From assembly GCA_048500275.1 (NCBI GenBank), contig JASNYI010000002.1, positions 558,001-622,000 of the forward strand: a stretch of 64,000 bases of DNA, in the 5' to 3' direction. Source of the stretch: UBA5066 sp048500275 (GTDB lineage: Bacteria; Acidobacteriota; Thermoanaerobaculia; UBA5066). Shown here one piece after another: positions 17,496-26,852 of the stretch. How positions within the stretch are numbered: position 1 is the first letter of the stretch; every line of letters begins with the position of its first letter. The translations under genes were made by a program, and so were the position numbers. The notes under the pieces are model-generated. The model searched no databases. It saw nothing but the letters and a program-made list of their open reading frames with translations, and was not told the DNA's origin.

Positions 17496-18173
17496 TCAGT
17501 GCTCCTTCGCGGCTCCGCCCCGGAGGAAGGCGTCGACGGAGGAGCGCGGGATCCTCCAGCGGCGGCCGACGCGGCCCGCCCGGAGCTCTCCGGAGCGGAG
17601 ATAGCGCTCCGTCGTCTTCGGGTGGCACCCGAGCGCCACGGAGGCCTCCGCGAGCGTCAGAGCGGGCCCGTCGGAAGCGCTCGGCAGCGCACCCTCGAGC
17701 GGGGGAGGGATCTCGGTCCGAATTGCCGCGCCCGCTTCGTAGAAGCGCGCCCTCCACGCGGCCCGGAGCCGGAGCGTCGGGAGCACGCCCGCGCAGCCGA
17801 GCTCGTCGATAAGTGCTCGGTACAGGCCGGCGGTCCACGGGATCTCCTCGATGAGCAGGTCATCGGGGACCCCGGGGACTCGCTGCTCGAAGACGTCCAG
17901 CTTCAGCTCGTCGCAGAGCGCGTAGAGCAAGTCTCCGTCGCCCATCGGCTCATCGTCCGGCGCGTGCGCGAGGCGATCGATGGACGCGACGACGTTCAGG
18001 CACCCCTCTTGGATGTCGGCCAGGTCGTCCAGGTGAGCCACGAGGACATCGTGGTCGGGGTGCGTGAGGAGGGCGGTCGCGAGAGGCTTCAGGTCGTCCC
18101 AGGTGAGGCCCTTCACCGCGGGGAGAGCCTCAGCGAGGACGGCCGGAAGGCGGGGCGGGGCGGCGGTGCCCAC
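17496..18173 (-). CDS. Protein with C-terminal excisionase-type helix-turn-helix
   Basis: A 225-residue protein starting at GTG 18173 behind GGAGGGG. Residues 1-160 form an unassigned acidic helical domain with several short leucine-rich segments. Residues ~170-220 (ALTLAEASVALGCHPKTTERYL, then GRVGRRWRIPRSSVDAFL) are a typical HTH_17/excisionase-like winged helix. It is probably a regulator that recognises DNA through the C-terminus and senses something through the N-terminus. Only one base separates it from the stop of the upstream small gene. Confidence 0.65.
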   Translation of the reverse strand: MGTAAPPRLPAVLAEALPAVKGLTWDDLKPLATALLTHPDHDVLVAHLDDLADIQEGCLNVVASIDRLAHAPDDEPMGDGDLLYALCDELKLDVFEQRVPGVPDDLLIEEIPWTAGLYRALIDELGCAGVLPTLRLRAAWRARFYEAGAAIRTEIPPPLEGALPSASDGPALTLAEASVALGCHPKTTERYLRSGELRAGRVGRRWRIPRSSVDAFLRGGAAKEH

Positions 18174-18174
18174 C

Positions 18175-18549
18175 TTACCCCTCCCACTCAGCGCAAAGCC
18201 GCGTCAGGCCCCGGTCGATCGTCTTCAGGTTCGGAGCCTTCCCGACGTCGATTCGGTGACCAGCGAGGGCGAGGAGCGCGACGATGCCCCACTCTCTCTG
18301 TTGCGCGAATGCGCAGACGTGGCGCTCGAGGGCGGCGAGCGTTTCCTCGGGATTCTCGACGCGCGTCTTCTCGAGCTTCGCGAAGAGCTCTTCGAGGAGG
18401 TCATTCGTGGACATAGCGGGTCCTTTCTGTCGGGCATCCCTCGAATGGGGCGCCGCGGTCGATCGGTCGGTTAGGAAGTGGAGCGCGGCCCATGCGACGG
18501 TCGCGAGGGCTGCCGCCAAGAGGAGGGCCCGGGCCTCGAAGCCGCCCAT
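18175..18549 (-). CDS. Small protein with N-terminal membrane segment
   Basis: A 124-residue frame beginning just after the tape-measure stop (TGA then ATG one base later, with GAGGGTGG upstream). Residues ~8-26 form one hydrophobic helix (ALLLAAALATVAWAALHFL). The rest is soluble and helical (TNDLLEELFAKLEK). An internal ATG at 18414 with AAAGGA in front would give a 79-residue soluble form, so two products or a later true start are possible. Position directly after the tape-measure gene would suit a tail chaperone or holin-like protein, but there is no sequence support for either. Confidence 0.5.
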   Translation of the reverse strand: MGGFEARALLLAAALATVAWAALHFLTDRSTAAPHSRDARQKGPAMSTNDLLEELFAKLEKTRVENPEETLAALERHVCAFAQQREWGIVALLALAGHRIDVGKAPNLKTIDRGLTRLCAEWEG

Positions 18550-18550
18550 C

Positions 18551-21500
18551 TCAGGCCACCCTCGGGGTCAGGAAGGCACGCGAGCGCCGAACGGTCGAGA
18601 GGATCTGCGCGGAGGAGGTCCGGCCCCCCGACGAGGCCTTCTGCGTAGTCTTCTCCGTCCCGTCCTCGGGTCCGTAGCCGATCTGCTTCAGGGCGTTCCC
18701 GGCCCGACGGACAGCCGCCTCGAATCCGCCGAGAGCCTCGGTGCTCGTCGAGAGCCCGGTGTTGAAGCCCTCTGGGCCGGTTAGGGAGAACGCGGCGTCG
18801 CCCGTGGCGGAGGTGAAGATCCCGCTCGCATCCTCAAAGGCGGTCCGAAGAGGGACCAGAGCGTCGAGCGTCGACTGCCCGAGACGCCCGAGCGCCTCCT
18901 GCACGGCCTTGTCGAGCTCGCCGAGCGTGTGGGAGAGCTGGCCAATCACGCCTGCCGCTTCGGAGACGTTCGCCGAGAGGAGGTCGGCAGCCCCCTTGAG
19001 GATCCCCTGGAGCGTGGTCGCCTGCTCTTCGGCTGCCTTGCGAAGGGCCTCGAGCGTCTCGTTCGCGAGTCCACGTGCGCGCTCGAGCTGCTCCTGCGCC
19101 CACTTCACCGCGTCGGCCCGGTTCGGGTCGTCCTGCCCGAACTGCCCCATGTACCGGCTCGTGAGGGACTGGATCTCGGACACGATCGCCTGCACTTCGG
19201 CGGGAGAGGTCGCGACGCGGAGCTGCTCCTGGAGCAGCCGGATCCTCTCGCCGACGGCGGAGGCCTGGCCGGTCGCGTCCATCTCCCCGACACCGAGCTC
19301 CCAGATCTGGGAGTCGATCGACTTGTTGATCGAGGCCGACGCGCTCGCGATGTCCGAGAGGAAGCTCTTCAGGTTCCCATACATCTCCTCGGCCGAGGCG
19401 TTCACGTCTTCTAGCGCGGAGATCTGCTCGAGGCCGGAGAGCGTCGCAGCCTTCGCGAGCCGCGCCTGCATGTCGACGAGCTGCTTCTCGAAGGCCCGGA
19501 GCGGGTTGTCCTGGAGGAGCTGCTCGAAGGTGACGTCGGAGCCGAGGTCGCCGAGCTTCCCGAAGAGCGCCCACGTCCGCTCGAGGAGGGCGTTCCCGCG
19601 GGTGATCCGCTCCGCCATGACGGTGAAGGTCCGCTCGATCGAGGCAGCGGCATCGTTCGCGGCCCGCTCGATCTCAGCCGGGGTCATGGAGGCGAAGAGC
19701 CTCCCCCAGACGCCCTCGACGTTCGTCCAGTCGGCAGCGACGGAGTCGCCCTCGGAGAGCGGGTTGAGGAATGCGCGCATCCTCTCGCGCATCCCCTGAA
19801 GGCCGGCGGAGAGCTTCTCCCCCATGGCGTTCAGCTCTGCGAGGTACGACTTCACGCCTTCCCAGAATTCGCTCGAGGCGGCGAGGGCCTCCTGCGCCTT
19901 CTGCACCTGCTCGTCGCCGGAGTAGAGGGAGAGGTTGGCAAGCTGTTCCGCGAGCTCCTGCGCGCGCTTCCCGAATGCCGCGGTCGGCCCCGCGGCGGCC
20001 TCGTCGGACCACTCCTTCGTCAGCGTGGCGAAGCTCTTCCCCATCTCCACGCCGAGATCCCGGAGCCCGACGACGACGCCGACGATGCCCTGAAGGTAGG
20101 CGAGGAGCTTCTGCGGGTCGTCCGTGGAGACTCGCCCGGCGAGCTCACCGATCTTCTCGGCGGTGAAGCCGAGGCCGGCGAGGAGCTTCGGGATCGGGGC
20201 CTCCGGGTCGAAGAGCTGCTTCTCCATCCACGTGCCGTCGGGGTTCATCCCGGGCATGCCGTAGTTGATTCCGGGGATCCCGCCGGGGAGATCCCTGAAC
20301 CCGGGCGGCAGGTAGCCCTTCTGCCCGAAGGCGGCCGAGAGGCCGATGCGCGGCAGGAGCTTCGTCAGGAGGTACTCGGCGTCCTTCTCGATGTCCTCCG
20401 TCGAGCCCGCGCTGATCTTGAAGTTCGCGCCCGAGAGGCTCTCCTTGAGGGCAGTCTGGTAGGCCGTGACGAGGTCGCGCGCCTGATCCTTCGCGCCGGC
20501 GCGGAAGAGGTCCGCGAGCCCGGCGGTCTGGCTTTCGAGGATCTTCTGCCCCTGGCGCTCGAAGGCGGTCTTCGGGCGCTCCGTGTAGCCCTCCCACCGT
20601 CCCGGGATCTCCTCCTCCTCGCCGGTGCGGCGGTTGACCCGGGTGTAGCCCGGGATGTAGTCCCACCGGGTCGCTCCGGCCATCGCGCCGAGGGAGCCTT
20701 CGACGCTCCGCTCGGTCGACTTGTTGAAGAGGCCGCCGATGATCGCCCCGATGAGGGCGCCGACGATCGTGCCGATGATCGGGACGACGGAGCCCGCCGC
20801 GGCGCCGAGCCCGAGGGCCGAGCCGACACCTGCGACGACGCCGGCCGTGGAGCCGAGCGCGAGCCCGCCGACGGCGCCGATCGCGCCGCCCCACTGATTC
20901 CCGACGCCGCCGGCCCCGATCGACCCTCCGATGCCGTACCCGGTCATCCCGGCGCCGACGTAGCCGAGGACCGAGCCCCAGCCGCCGCCGCTCTTCCCTC
21001 CGCCCGGAGTCGCGGACCGCGGCGGCCCGACGAAGCCCTCGTCCTGCTCGCTGTAGGCGGCGAGCTTCATCTCGAGCTGGGACTTCACCCAGCGCTGCAC
21101 CATGTCGGAGAGGAACCGGGAGAACGTCTGGAGGAGCGACTGCCAGAGGTTCTTGAAGACGTCCTTCAGGGAGGAGATGCGCCCGGAAAGGACGTTGAAG
21201 AAGAGGTCGTCGAAGGACCGCGTCATCCCGGCCCAGACGTCGCGCACCGCGTTCGCGGCGGAGGCGGCCGTGCTCGGGATCGCCTCGGCGACCGTGCGCC
21301 ATCCTTCCTTGATCCCGACGAACACGTCATCCCGGGTGAGCTTCGCTTCGAGGACCGAGATGAACTCCTCGACGGCCGCCTCGCCGTTGAAGACGGCCGC
21401 GGCGATCTTCTGCCCCTTCGCCCAGGCGAGCTCCTCGAGCATCGCGAGGCCCTTCTCGAAGGGGACCTTCGCCTGGAAGATCATCTGCCCGAGCTGCCCG

Positions 21501-22990
21501 ACGATGCCCTCGTACTCGGCTTCGATCTTCGCGACGGCCTCTCCGACCTTGTCGCCGGTGAAGGCCGCGAACCCTCCGAGGAACTTCTGGAAGGCGGCCG
21601 TCGCCTTCGCGCTCTCGGCGGTCCAGACGGTCCCGAAGTGGTACGCCGCAGCGGCGCCGCTCGCGGCGAGGTCCTTCGGATTCGACCGGGAATCGTCGGA
21701 GACCTTCTTCGTTGCGGCGCCGATCGCGAGGATGGCGGCTTCGTTCGCGCGCCAGGCCTCGAGTGCCCGGTCCTGACTCGCCGCGGTCTCCGCGAGCCAC
21801 CTGTTGTCCTTCGAGCCCCACTCGTCGACGGCGTCGGCCGCGGCTCGGATCTGCTCCGCGAGGCCTGCGCCCCCGCCGAGTGCGGCCGGGACCTTCTCGG
21901 CGACGTCGGCCACCATGAGGAGGATCGATCGCATCGTCGAGCCGAAGAGCGTCCGGAGCATGTCGAGGGGGTGCATGAGCGCCTCGAACATCGCCGCCCA
22001 GCCCGTGCGGATGAAGTAGGTGACGTTGTTCACGACGACGGCGAAGCCCTGAAGGACCTCCGTCCACGTACCCCCGGACTCCTTCACGCGCGAGTCGACG
22101 GCGGCGAAGGTGAGACGCGCGATCTCCTGGACGGGCCCGAGCGCCGCCTTGAAGGCCGTCCACATGGCGGTCCCGGCCTCCTCGGCCTTCGGCCCGATCT
22201 TCTCCACCCAGGCGATGAGGTCCGCGACGCCAGAGGAGACATCGCGGAAGAGGCCCGCGGTCGCCTTCCCCATCGTCTGGTCGACGACGTCGCCGAGGTT
22301 CGAGAGGCGGACCGTGAGCGTGCCGGTCTGCATCGCGGCCGCGGAAGCCGCCGGGGAGAGCCTGTCGAGAAAGAGCTTCGCGGTCGCCTCGGCGTTCCCG
22401 TGAACCTTCGCGAGGTCCTCCCTCGTGACGCGGAGGATCTGATTCAGGCGGTTGTCGGGGCCCATGTCACCGGCGAAGAGGCCGCGCAGCTCCTGAGCAG
22501 CCTGGACCGTCGGGATGCCGAGGGCGCTCATCGCCTGCGTCGCCTTCACCGTGATCTCGCGGACGGAGTCGAGGCTCTCGACGCCCGCGGCGGTCGCGGG
22601 CCCGACGGCGCTCTGGAAGGCACCCACGAGCTCCGTGTAGGAGGCGGCCGTCCCGAGCGCGTCTTTCTTCAGCTTCTCCTGGACCACGTCGGCCTCTGCC
22701 ATCGCGGCCGTAACCGCACGCTGGCCGGTCAGGAGCTCGCCGTTCGCGGCGGTGTACTCGCGGGTCATGAGGAGGACGCCGGCGATGCCGCCACGGCTGT
22801 CCTCGATGACCTTGTTGAACTCGAAGCCCTGCCGCACGAGAGCGCTGAGGCCGAAGCCGACGCCGCCCACGGCGGCCAGAGTGCTGATGCTTCCGATGAG
22901 GCTCCGAAGCGAGCCCGACACCCGGTCGATGCCGGGCGTCGCCGCATCGACGATCTCGAGCCGGATCGATTCGGTGAACCCGTTGCTCAT
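18551..22990 (-). CDS. Phage tail tape-measure protein
   Basis: A 1479-residue protein, the largest gene of the element; the ATG follows CGGAGAG. The N-terminus (residues ~25-300) resembles tape-measure domains (LVGAFQSAVGPATAAGVESL, LRGLFAGDMGPDN). Long alanine-rich helical stretches follow. Around residues 670-760 lies a glycine-rich hydrophobic block (VGAGMTGYGIGG to IGTIVGALIGAIIGGLF), as expected for the part that inserts in the host membrane. The C-terminal third is coiled-coil. In long-tailed phages it sets tail length and aids DNA entry. It is the only virion gene I recognise here. Tail chaperones usually found upstream are not visible; the upstream 200 bp (22991-23192) are non-coding. 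Confidence 0.88.
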   Translation of the reverse strand: MSNGFTESIRLEIVDAATPGIDRVSGSLRSLIGSISTLAAVGGVGFGLSALVRQGFEFNKVIEDSRGGIAGVLLMTREYTAANGELLTGQRAVTAAMAEADVVQEKLKKDALGTAASYTELVGAFQSAVGPATAAGVESLDSVREITVKATQAMSALGIPTVQAAQELRGLFAGDMGPDNRLNQILRVTREDLAKVHGNAEATAKLFLDRLSPAASAAAMQTGTLTVRLSNLGDVVDQTMGKATAGLFRDVSSGVADLIAWVEKIGPKAEEAGTAMWTAFKAALGPVQEIARLTFAAVDSRVKESGGTWTEVLQGFAVVVNNVTYFIRTGWAAMFEALMHPLDMLRTLFGSTMRSILLMVADVAEKVPAALGGGAGLAEQIRAAADAVDEWGSKDNRWLAETAASQDRALEAWRANEAAILAIGAATKKVSDDSRSNPKDLAASGAAAAYHFGTVWTAESAKATAAFQKFLGGFAAFTGDKVGEAVAKIEAEYEGIVGQLGQMIFQAKVPFEKGLAMLEELAWAKGQKIAAAVFNGEAAVEEFISVLEAKLTRDDVFVGIKEGWRTVAEAIPSTAASAANAVRDVWAGMTRSFDDLFFNVLSGRISSLKDVFKNLWQSLLQTFSRFLSDMVQRWVKSQLEMKLAAYSEQDEGFVGPPRSATPGGGKSGGGWGSVLGYVGAGMTGYGIGGSIGAGGVGNQWGGAIGAVGGLALGSTAGVVAGVGSALGLGAAAGSVVPIIGTIVGALIGAIIGGLFNKSTERSVEGSLGAMAGATRWDYIPGYTRVNRRTGEEEEIPGRWEGYTERPKTAFERQGQKILESQTAGLADLFRAGAKDQARDLVTAYQTALKESLSGANFKISAGSTEDIEKDAEYLLTKLLPRIGLSAAFGQKGYLPPGFRDLPGGIPGINYGMPGMNPDGTWMEKQLFDPEAPIPKLLAGLGFTAEKIGELAGRVSTDDPQKLLAYLQGIVGVVVGLRDLGVEMGKSFATLTKEWSDEAAAGPTAAFGKRAQELAEQLANLSLYSGDEQVQKAQEALAASSEFWEGVKSYLAELNAMGEKLSAGLQGMRERMRAFLNPLSEGDSVAADWTNVEGVWGRLFASMTPAEIERAANDAAASIERTFTVMAERITRGNALLERTWALFGKLGDLGSDVTFEQLLQDNPLRAFEKQLVDMQARLAKAATLSGLEQISALEDVNASAEEMYGNLKSFLSDIASASASINKSIDSQIWELGVGEMDATGQASAVGERIRLLQEQLRVATSPAEVQAIVSEIQSLTSRYMGQFGQDDPNRADAVKWAQEQLERARGLANETLEALRKAAEEQATTLQGILKGAADLLSANVSEAAGVIGQLSHTLGELDKAVQEALGRLGQSTLDALVPLRTAFEDASGIFTSATGDAAFSLTGPEGFNTGLSTSTEALGGFEAAVRRAGNALKQIGYGPEDGTEKTTQKASSGGRTSSAQILSTVRRSRAFLTPRVA

Positions 22991-23192
22991 GCGACTCTCC
23001 GCGCGGATCCCTCAGCGCGAGCGGCCGCAGGTCGTACGGCGTCGTCGCGCGTTGCAGAGGTGACCCGGCAGGGTCGCGAAGCGCCGAACAGGCGCGGTCG
23101 ACGGAGCGATTCTAGTCGGCGCTCCGCTCGAGGTGGACGACGTGTCCCCGGCTACGCGTACGCGTCGGACGTCTCGATCGAGCGCCATCGGG

Positions 23193-23687
23193 TCAGGGCA
23201 GGTTGAGGGTCGGCCCCATCGCGTAGGGGAACGTCACGGATGCGAACCGGAGGCGGTCACCTTCGGGCTTGAACTCCGGCATCCGCAGCTCGGGGACCTC
23301 GGGGAGATCGATGGCGCCACGGCCGGGGGCACTGCGGCGGACGAGAAGGTCGGCCTTCTCGGCGACGCGCTCGCGCGTCTCGATCGCGGACCGGAGCCAC
23401 TCGCAGGCATCGGCGATCGCCGCGTCCACCTCGGCGACTTCCTTCGCCAGGGCGGTGACCCGCTCGACGAGTGGGCGACGGGACTCCTTCTCGCGGGCAC
23501 GCCGCCGGGCGGCGTCGAGGCTCGCCTGCGCCTTCTCCCGGATCGCCTCGGCCGCGGCGAGCGCCTCGGAGGATGCCTGCGCGTCGCGGCGCGCCTGGTC
23601 GACGGCGGCTTGCGCTTCCTCCACCGCCGCCTCGAGCGGGTCGGGCGACGGGGTTTCGATGACGAGGGCGGGCTTGAACGGCTTCAT
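23193..23687 (-). CDS. Coiled-coil protein of unknown function
   Basis: A 164-residue protein from ATG 23687, preceded by AAGGAG. Residues ~20-110 are almost entirely a charged alanine/glutamate-rich coiled coil (AVEEAQAAVDQARRDAQ). The C-terminus is short and mixed, ending FPYAMGPTLNLP. The ATG overlaps the stop of the resolvase-like gene (ATGA). It could be a scaffold or a single-strand DNA accessory protein, but no family is recognised. Confidence 0.6.
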   Translation of the reverse strand: MKPFKPALVIETPSPDPLEAAVEEAQAAVDQARRDAQASSEALAAAEAIREKAQASLDAARRRAREKESRRPLVERVTALAKEVAEVDAAIADACEWLRSAIETRERVAEKADLLVRRSAPGRGAIDLPEVPELRMPEFKPEGDRLRFASVTFPYAMGPTLNLP

Positions 23688-24103
23688 GTGGGCTCCTTCT
23701 GCTCCGTCCCGGCAGGGGCCAGGCTCGGCGTGATGACGGTTCGCCCCTCTGCGACGCTCACGGCGCAGCGGCAGGGCGAGAAGGTTGGACTCGCGGGCGG
23801 GATCGGCGCGCCGCCGGCCCGAGTGATCTCCGCGAAGTCGGCGAGCCGGAGGACCGCGAGGCCCGCGCGGGACCCGCGCTCGAAGAGGACCGCCACGGGC
23901 TTCTGCCCGAGGATCGCGTAGGCCTCGGCCTGCCGGAGGGCGTTCACGACGAGACGGGGGAGCCGCTTCCGGTACTTCACCTCGGGGAGCCACCCCGGCA
24001 CCTCGGCGATGTCGGGCGCGGACTCGAAGCGCGCACGCTCTACGCGCCGGCCTCGGAGGGCCCGTGCGGCTCGTTTCTCGGCGCGCTGCCACGGGCGGGT
24101 CAC
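23684..24103 (-). CDS. Holliday-junction-resolvase-like PDDEXK nuclease
   Basis: A 139-residue protein. GTG at 24103 follows CGGAGG with a 5-base gap; the open frame extends further but only over the shadow of the upstream gene. It carries a PD-(D/E)xK core: FESAPDIAEVPGWLPEVKYRKRLP supplies Asp, Glu and Lys in order, followed by ALRQAEAYAIL and PVAVLFERGSRAGLAVLRL, the pattern of small phage resolvase-like nucleases. It probably resolves or trims branched DNA during element replication or recombination, working with the replication initiator encoded just upstream. It ends with ATGA overlapping the next start. Confidence 0.75.
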   Translation of the reverse strand: MTRPWQRAEKRAARALRGRRVERARFESAPDIAEVPGWLPEVKYRKRLPRLVVNALRQAEAYAILGQKPVAVLFERGSRAGLAVLRLADFAEITRAGGAPIPPASPTFSPCRCAVSVAEGRTVITPSLAPAGTEQKEPT

Positions 24104-24131
24104 GACGCCCTCCGGAGTGCGAGCCTCCGCG

Positions 24132-25460
24132 TCACTGGACGCCTCCGGCCTCGCGGTGCGGGTTGCCGGCCCGGCCGAGCTCTGCCGCGAGGCGGAAGCG
24201 TCGTGCGCCGAAGACGTAGGCTTCACGGTCCTCTTCGTCCACCCGGAAGGCCCGGCGGGCGAGCCAGTCCGGGAGGGCGGGGACGCGACTGCGCTCGTTG
24301 GCCGTCGCGAGCGGCCATAGGCGCGCGACATGCTCGGCGGCCGAGAGCGCCCGTTCGCGATCCTCCGGGCAGAGGCCGGCCCAGAGAGCCGCGGCGGCGG
24401 CGCCGGCCGAGGGCCTCGGGTACGCCGCGAGCAGGCGCGAGAGATCGTCGGGTATGGACGGTGGCTCCGGTTCGGGCTCGGGGAGCGTGGCCTCCGGGTC
24501 ATCGCTCGGCGGGATTTCTTGGACACCTGGGGGAGTGGGGTCGCCCTCGTGGAAGCTAGGCGGCGTGAATGCAGCCCGGTGAGCGAGCCCGGTGTACCCG
24601 TACCCGCTTCGCAGCGTCTTGCCCTCGTAGGCGCCCTCGAGCGCCTTCGTCAGGGTGCTGGGCTTCAGGAAGAAGTCGAAGGTGGCGCGCCATCCGCGAT
24701 CGTTCTCGCCCCGGCAGAACGATGACGCCGCGGCTTTCCGAATCCCGGTTGCCCACCGTTCGAGGTCAGGGCAGTCGCGCAGGCGAGAGTTGGCCTTCCT
24801 TTTCCGTTCCTCATTGAGCGCTTCGGCTGCCGGCAGGGGGCCCCTATTCTCATTCCAGACCGCGAGGAGATCGGTCGGGGAGGGCCGGCGCTCGCGCGCC
24901 GGCGACGACGCCGGAGGCGGCGGGCCCGTCTCCGCTTCTCCCTCTCCTGTTGTTTCCTGTCTCTTTCCCTTTCCTTTTCGTTGTGACGTCGCGTGACGCG
25001 GCGTGACCGTGCGTGACGTATCGAGACTGTTGGAGGGGTCGGCGTCCGCCTCGTCGTCTTCTTCGGCGTTCCGCTGGCGGCGCTTCCTTACCGTTGCCAG
25101 CGCGCGGCGGTGGAGCTCGGCCCGCTTCTCCCAGGTCACGAGTCGCCAACCCCACGGCCGGCTCGCGTCGATCGGCGCGACTCGGCGACCCTCCTCCTCG
25201 CGCGAGCGGCTCTCGGGGTCCGGAGCCATGAGGACCTCGAGCGCGCGCTTCGTGTCCTCTGGCGACAGGCACGCGCGGGCGGCCAAGGCCTTCAACGTCA
25301 TGTCGATTCGGCCGCGCCGTCCGGGTTCGTGCGCGATGAGGAGCATGGTGACGAACAGGACGCGCACGACTGGGTCCGTTTCCCAGACGGTCGACTCGAG
25401 AAGCTGCCGCTCGATCGGAACCCAAGGCGCTACGGAAGCGACAGCGTCACGGTCCGTCAC
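24132..25460 (-). CDS. Replication initiator/organiser-like protein
   Basis: A 442-residue protein starting at GTG 25460, coupled to the preceding small ORF by a GTGA overlap. Residues ~1-125 (WETDPVVRVLFVTMLLIAHE, then ALAARACLSPEDTKRALEVLM) look like a winged-helix phage replication domain. A low-complexity charged linker follows (~125-190). Residues ~195-290 contain LLAVWNENRGPLP and GWRATFDFFLKPSTLTKALEGAYE, a pattern common in phage helicase-loader and replisome-organiser proteins. The C-terminus is a helical region of unknown role. It probably loads the host replicative helicase at the element origin. No helicase or primase gene is seen. Confidence 0.72.
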   Translation of the reverse strand: MTDRDAVASVAPWVPIERQLLESTVWETDPVVRVLFVTMLLIAHEPGRRGRIDMTLKALAARACLSPEDTKRALEVLMAPDPESRSREEEGRRVAPIDASRPWGWRLVTWEKRAELHRRALATVRKRRQRNAEEDDEADADPSNSLDTSRTVTPRHATSQRKGKGKRQETTGEGEAETGPPPPASSPARERRPSPTDLLAVWNENRGPLPAAEALNEERKRKANSRLRDCPDLERWATGIRKAAASSFCRGENDRGWRATFDFFLKPSTLTKALEGAYEGKTLRSGYGYTGLAHRAAFTPPSFHEGDPTPPGVQEIPPSDDPEATLPEPEPEPPSIPDDLSRLLAAYPRPSAGAAAAALWAGLCPEDRERALSAAEHVARLWPLATANERSRVPALPDWLARRAFRVDEEDREAYVFGARRFRLAAELGRAGNPHREAGGVQ

Positions 25461-25633
25461 GCCGCGCCCCCCATCGCCCGGAGCAGGGCGCGGCGGCGCT
25501 CGAGCCGTGGCATCCGCGGGCGCGGCGCGCTACCCTCCCGTCGCGCGGTAGAATGCTGGCTGCTCGCCCTTGTTCTCTGCGTCGGCCGGTCCGGAGTCAC
25601 TACCTCCAGGCCGGCCTCTTCATTTCCACTCAT
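25457..25633 (-). CDS. Small hypothetical protein, coupled to the replication gene
   Basis: A 58-residue frame from ATG 25633, with TGAGGA upstream, ending in a TGA that overlaps the GTG start of the replication protein (GTGA). It is basic towards the C-terminus (PRMPRLERRRALLRAMGG). The position between two genes, the ribosome site and the 4-base overlap support translation, but the product has no recognisable family and may serve mainly to couple translation. Confidence 0.5.
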   Translation of the reverse strand: MSGNEEAGLEVVTPDRPTQRTRASSQHSTARREGSAPRPRMPRLERRRALLRAMGGAA

Positions 25634-26823
25634 GGCGGCTTCCTCACGCGGCGGTCCGCTCGACGCGGACGCGCTCCTCCGTCGTCGTCGTCGCGGACGG
25701 GAGGCTCTGAAGCCAGGCGAGGACGTCCTCTCGGAGGTACACGACCCTGCCGCGGGTCGGATGGCCCCTGCGGCGATACCTCGGTCCGCGCCCCTCGAGC
25801 CGCCACTTTGACAGGGTCTTTTCGCTCACGCCCCCTCGGAAGACGTCGAGGCTGAGGCGCGCCGGAGTCAGCACCGGCGGAAGCTCGGGAGCCTCCGTTC
25901 GCCGCTCTCCCTCGGTTCCGGCGACGTCCAGAACGTCCCGGTTCTTCTTCGGCATCGGTATTTCCCCTTTCCGTCTCGGTGCTGCCCGTAGCGACCCCGA
26001 CGGCGCGAAGATGGGGCTTCGGTGCTCGCCGATCTAGGGACATCTCGGGGTTGCGTTCTGTCCGTGGTTTCCGCTCCGCCAAGAGGCGACTGACTTGCTT
26101 CGCCAACGCTCCGCCAGACTGATAGCGGAGCTCTTTCGCGAGGGCGGCCCACTCCGCCTCCGCGGCCGCGTTCCTAGTCCTCGGCGGTGCGGCCGCCTTC
26201 GCCGCTTCCACTCGCGCCCACAGGGCTTCGGCCATCGCCAGGTCCGGGGCGGTGTTGTCGGCGGCGTCCTTCGGTGCGAGGAGGGCGATCGATACGGCCT
26301 TCAGCTTCTTCCTCGCCCTGAGGCGCTCCTCCGGTAGGCGCGCCTTCTGCCGCCGCTTCAGAGGGGCGCGGGGAGAATCGTGCCGGAACCACACGGACCG
26401 GATGTTGAAGAGCTGCTCCTGCACGAGCGGCGCGTACGCGGCGGTCGGGATGGCCGTGATGATGCGAGCCAGCTCGTCGAAGGTAGGAATCCCTCCGGCA
26501 TCGCCGTGCTTGTGGCGGTTCACCTCGACATGGAGTTGAGCCTCGAACGCTCGGCGGAGCACCGTCGACGGCCACGGGCCGATGAGCGCGAGCCTCTTTG
26601 CCCAGGTGAGGATGATCTCCGCGTCGTGTCCCATCTTCAAAAGGTCCGCCGTCAACTCCGCCACGCGATCGGCGAGTGCCTTGAGCTGATCGGGAGTCAG
26701 CGTTCGCCAGTCGATTTCCCGTTCCGGCCACCCACGGTCTTCGTCCACGCGCGCTCCCCCGCTCCACGAAGAAGAGTCGGCGGGAGGGAGCGCGGGGAGC
26801 GGTGTCCGCTTCGACCGGGTCAT
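25630..26823 (-). CDS. Hypothetical element protein whose 3' end overlaps the AlpA-like gene
   Basis: A 397-residue frame from ATG 26823. Residues ~25-280 look genuinely coding and helical (DWRTLTPDQLKALADRVAEL, ADLLKMGHDAEIILTWAKRL, IPTFDELARIITAIP). The last ~105 residues are arginine/proline-rich and lie wholly over the separate, well-formed HTH gene at 25644-25955 in another frame, whose third-codon GC is the better of the two. So either the two genes truly nest, or this frame is extended by a sequencing or real frameshift and the protein should end near 25960. No family is recognised; a replication accessory role is suggested only by position. Confidence 0.5.
   Translation of the reverse strand: MTRSKRTPLPALPPADSSSWSGGARVDEDRGWPEREIDWRTLTPDQLKALADRVAELTADLLKMGHDAEIILTWAKRLALIGPWPSTVLRRAFEAQLHVEVNRHKHGDAGGIPTFDELARIITAIPTAAYAPLVQEQLFNIRSVWFRHDSPRAPLKRRQKARLPEERLRARKKLKAVSIALLAPKDAADNTAPDLAMAEALWARVEAAKAAAPPRTRNAAAEAEWAALAKELRYQSGGALAKQVSRLLAERKPRTERNPEMSLDRRAPKPHLRAVGVATGSTETERGNTDAEEEPGRSGRRRNRGRAANGGSRASAGADSGAPQPRRLPRGRERKDPVKVAARGARTEVSPQGPSDPRQGRVPPRGRPRLASEPPVRDDDDGGARPRRADRRVRKPP
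25644..25955 (-). CDS. AlpA/excisionase-type DNA-binding protein
   Basis: A 103-residue protein from ATG 25955, with AAAGGGG upstream. Residues ~30-90 form a winged helix: RLSLDVFRGGVSEKTLSKWR is the helix-turn-helix, GRGPRYRRRGHP the wing, and VVYLREDVLAWLQS the closing helix, as in AlpA and Xis-like proteins of prophages and satellites. It probably controls integrase expression or excision, or activates the replication genes that follow. It lies inside the 3' part of a longer overlapping frame. Confidence 0.78.
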   Translation of the reverse strand: MPKKNRDVLDVAGTEGERRTEAPELPPVLTPARLSLDVFRGGVSEKTLSKWRLEGRGPRYRRRGHPTRGRVVYLREDVLAWLQSLPSATTTTEERVRVERTAA

Positions 26824-26852
26824 GACGCCGGTCGTCCCTCCCGCCGGGTAAT

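Noticed and set aside
24104..24526. N-terminal extension of the resolvase-like nuclease to 280 residues
   Set aside because: The extension overlaps the replication gene in another frame and is low-complexity; GTG 24103 has a good ribosome site.
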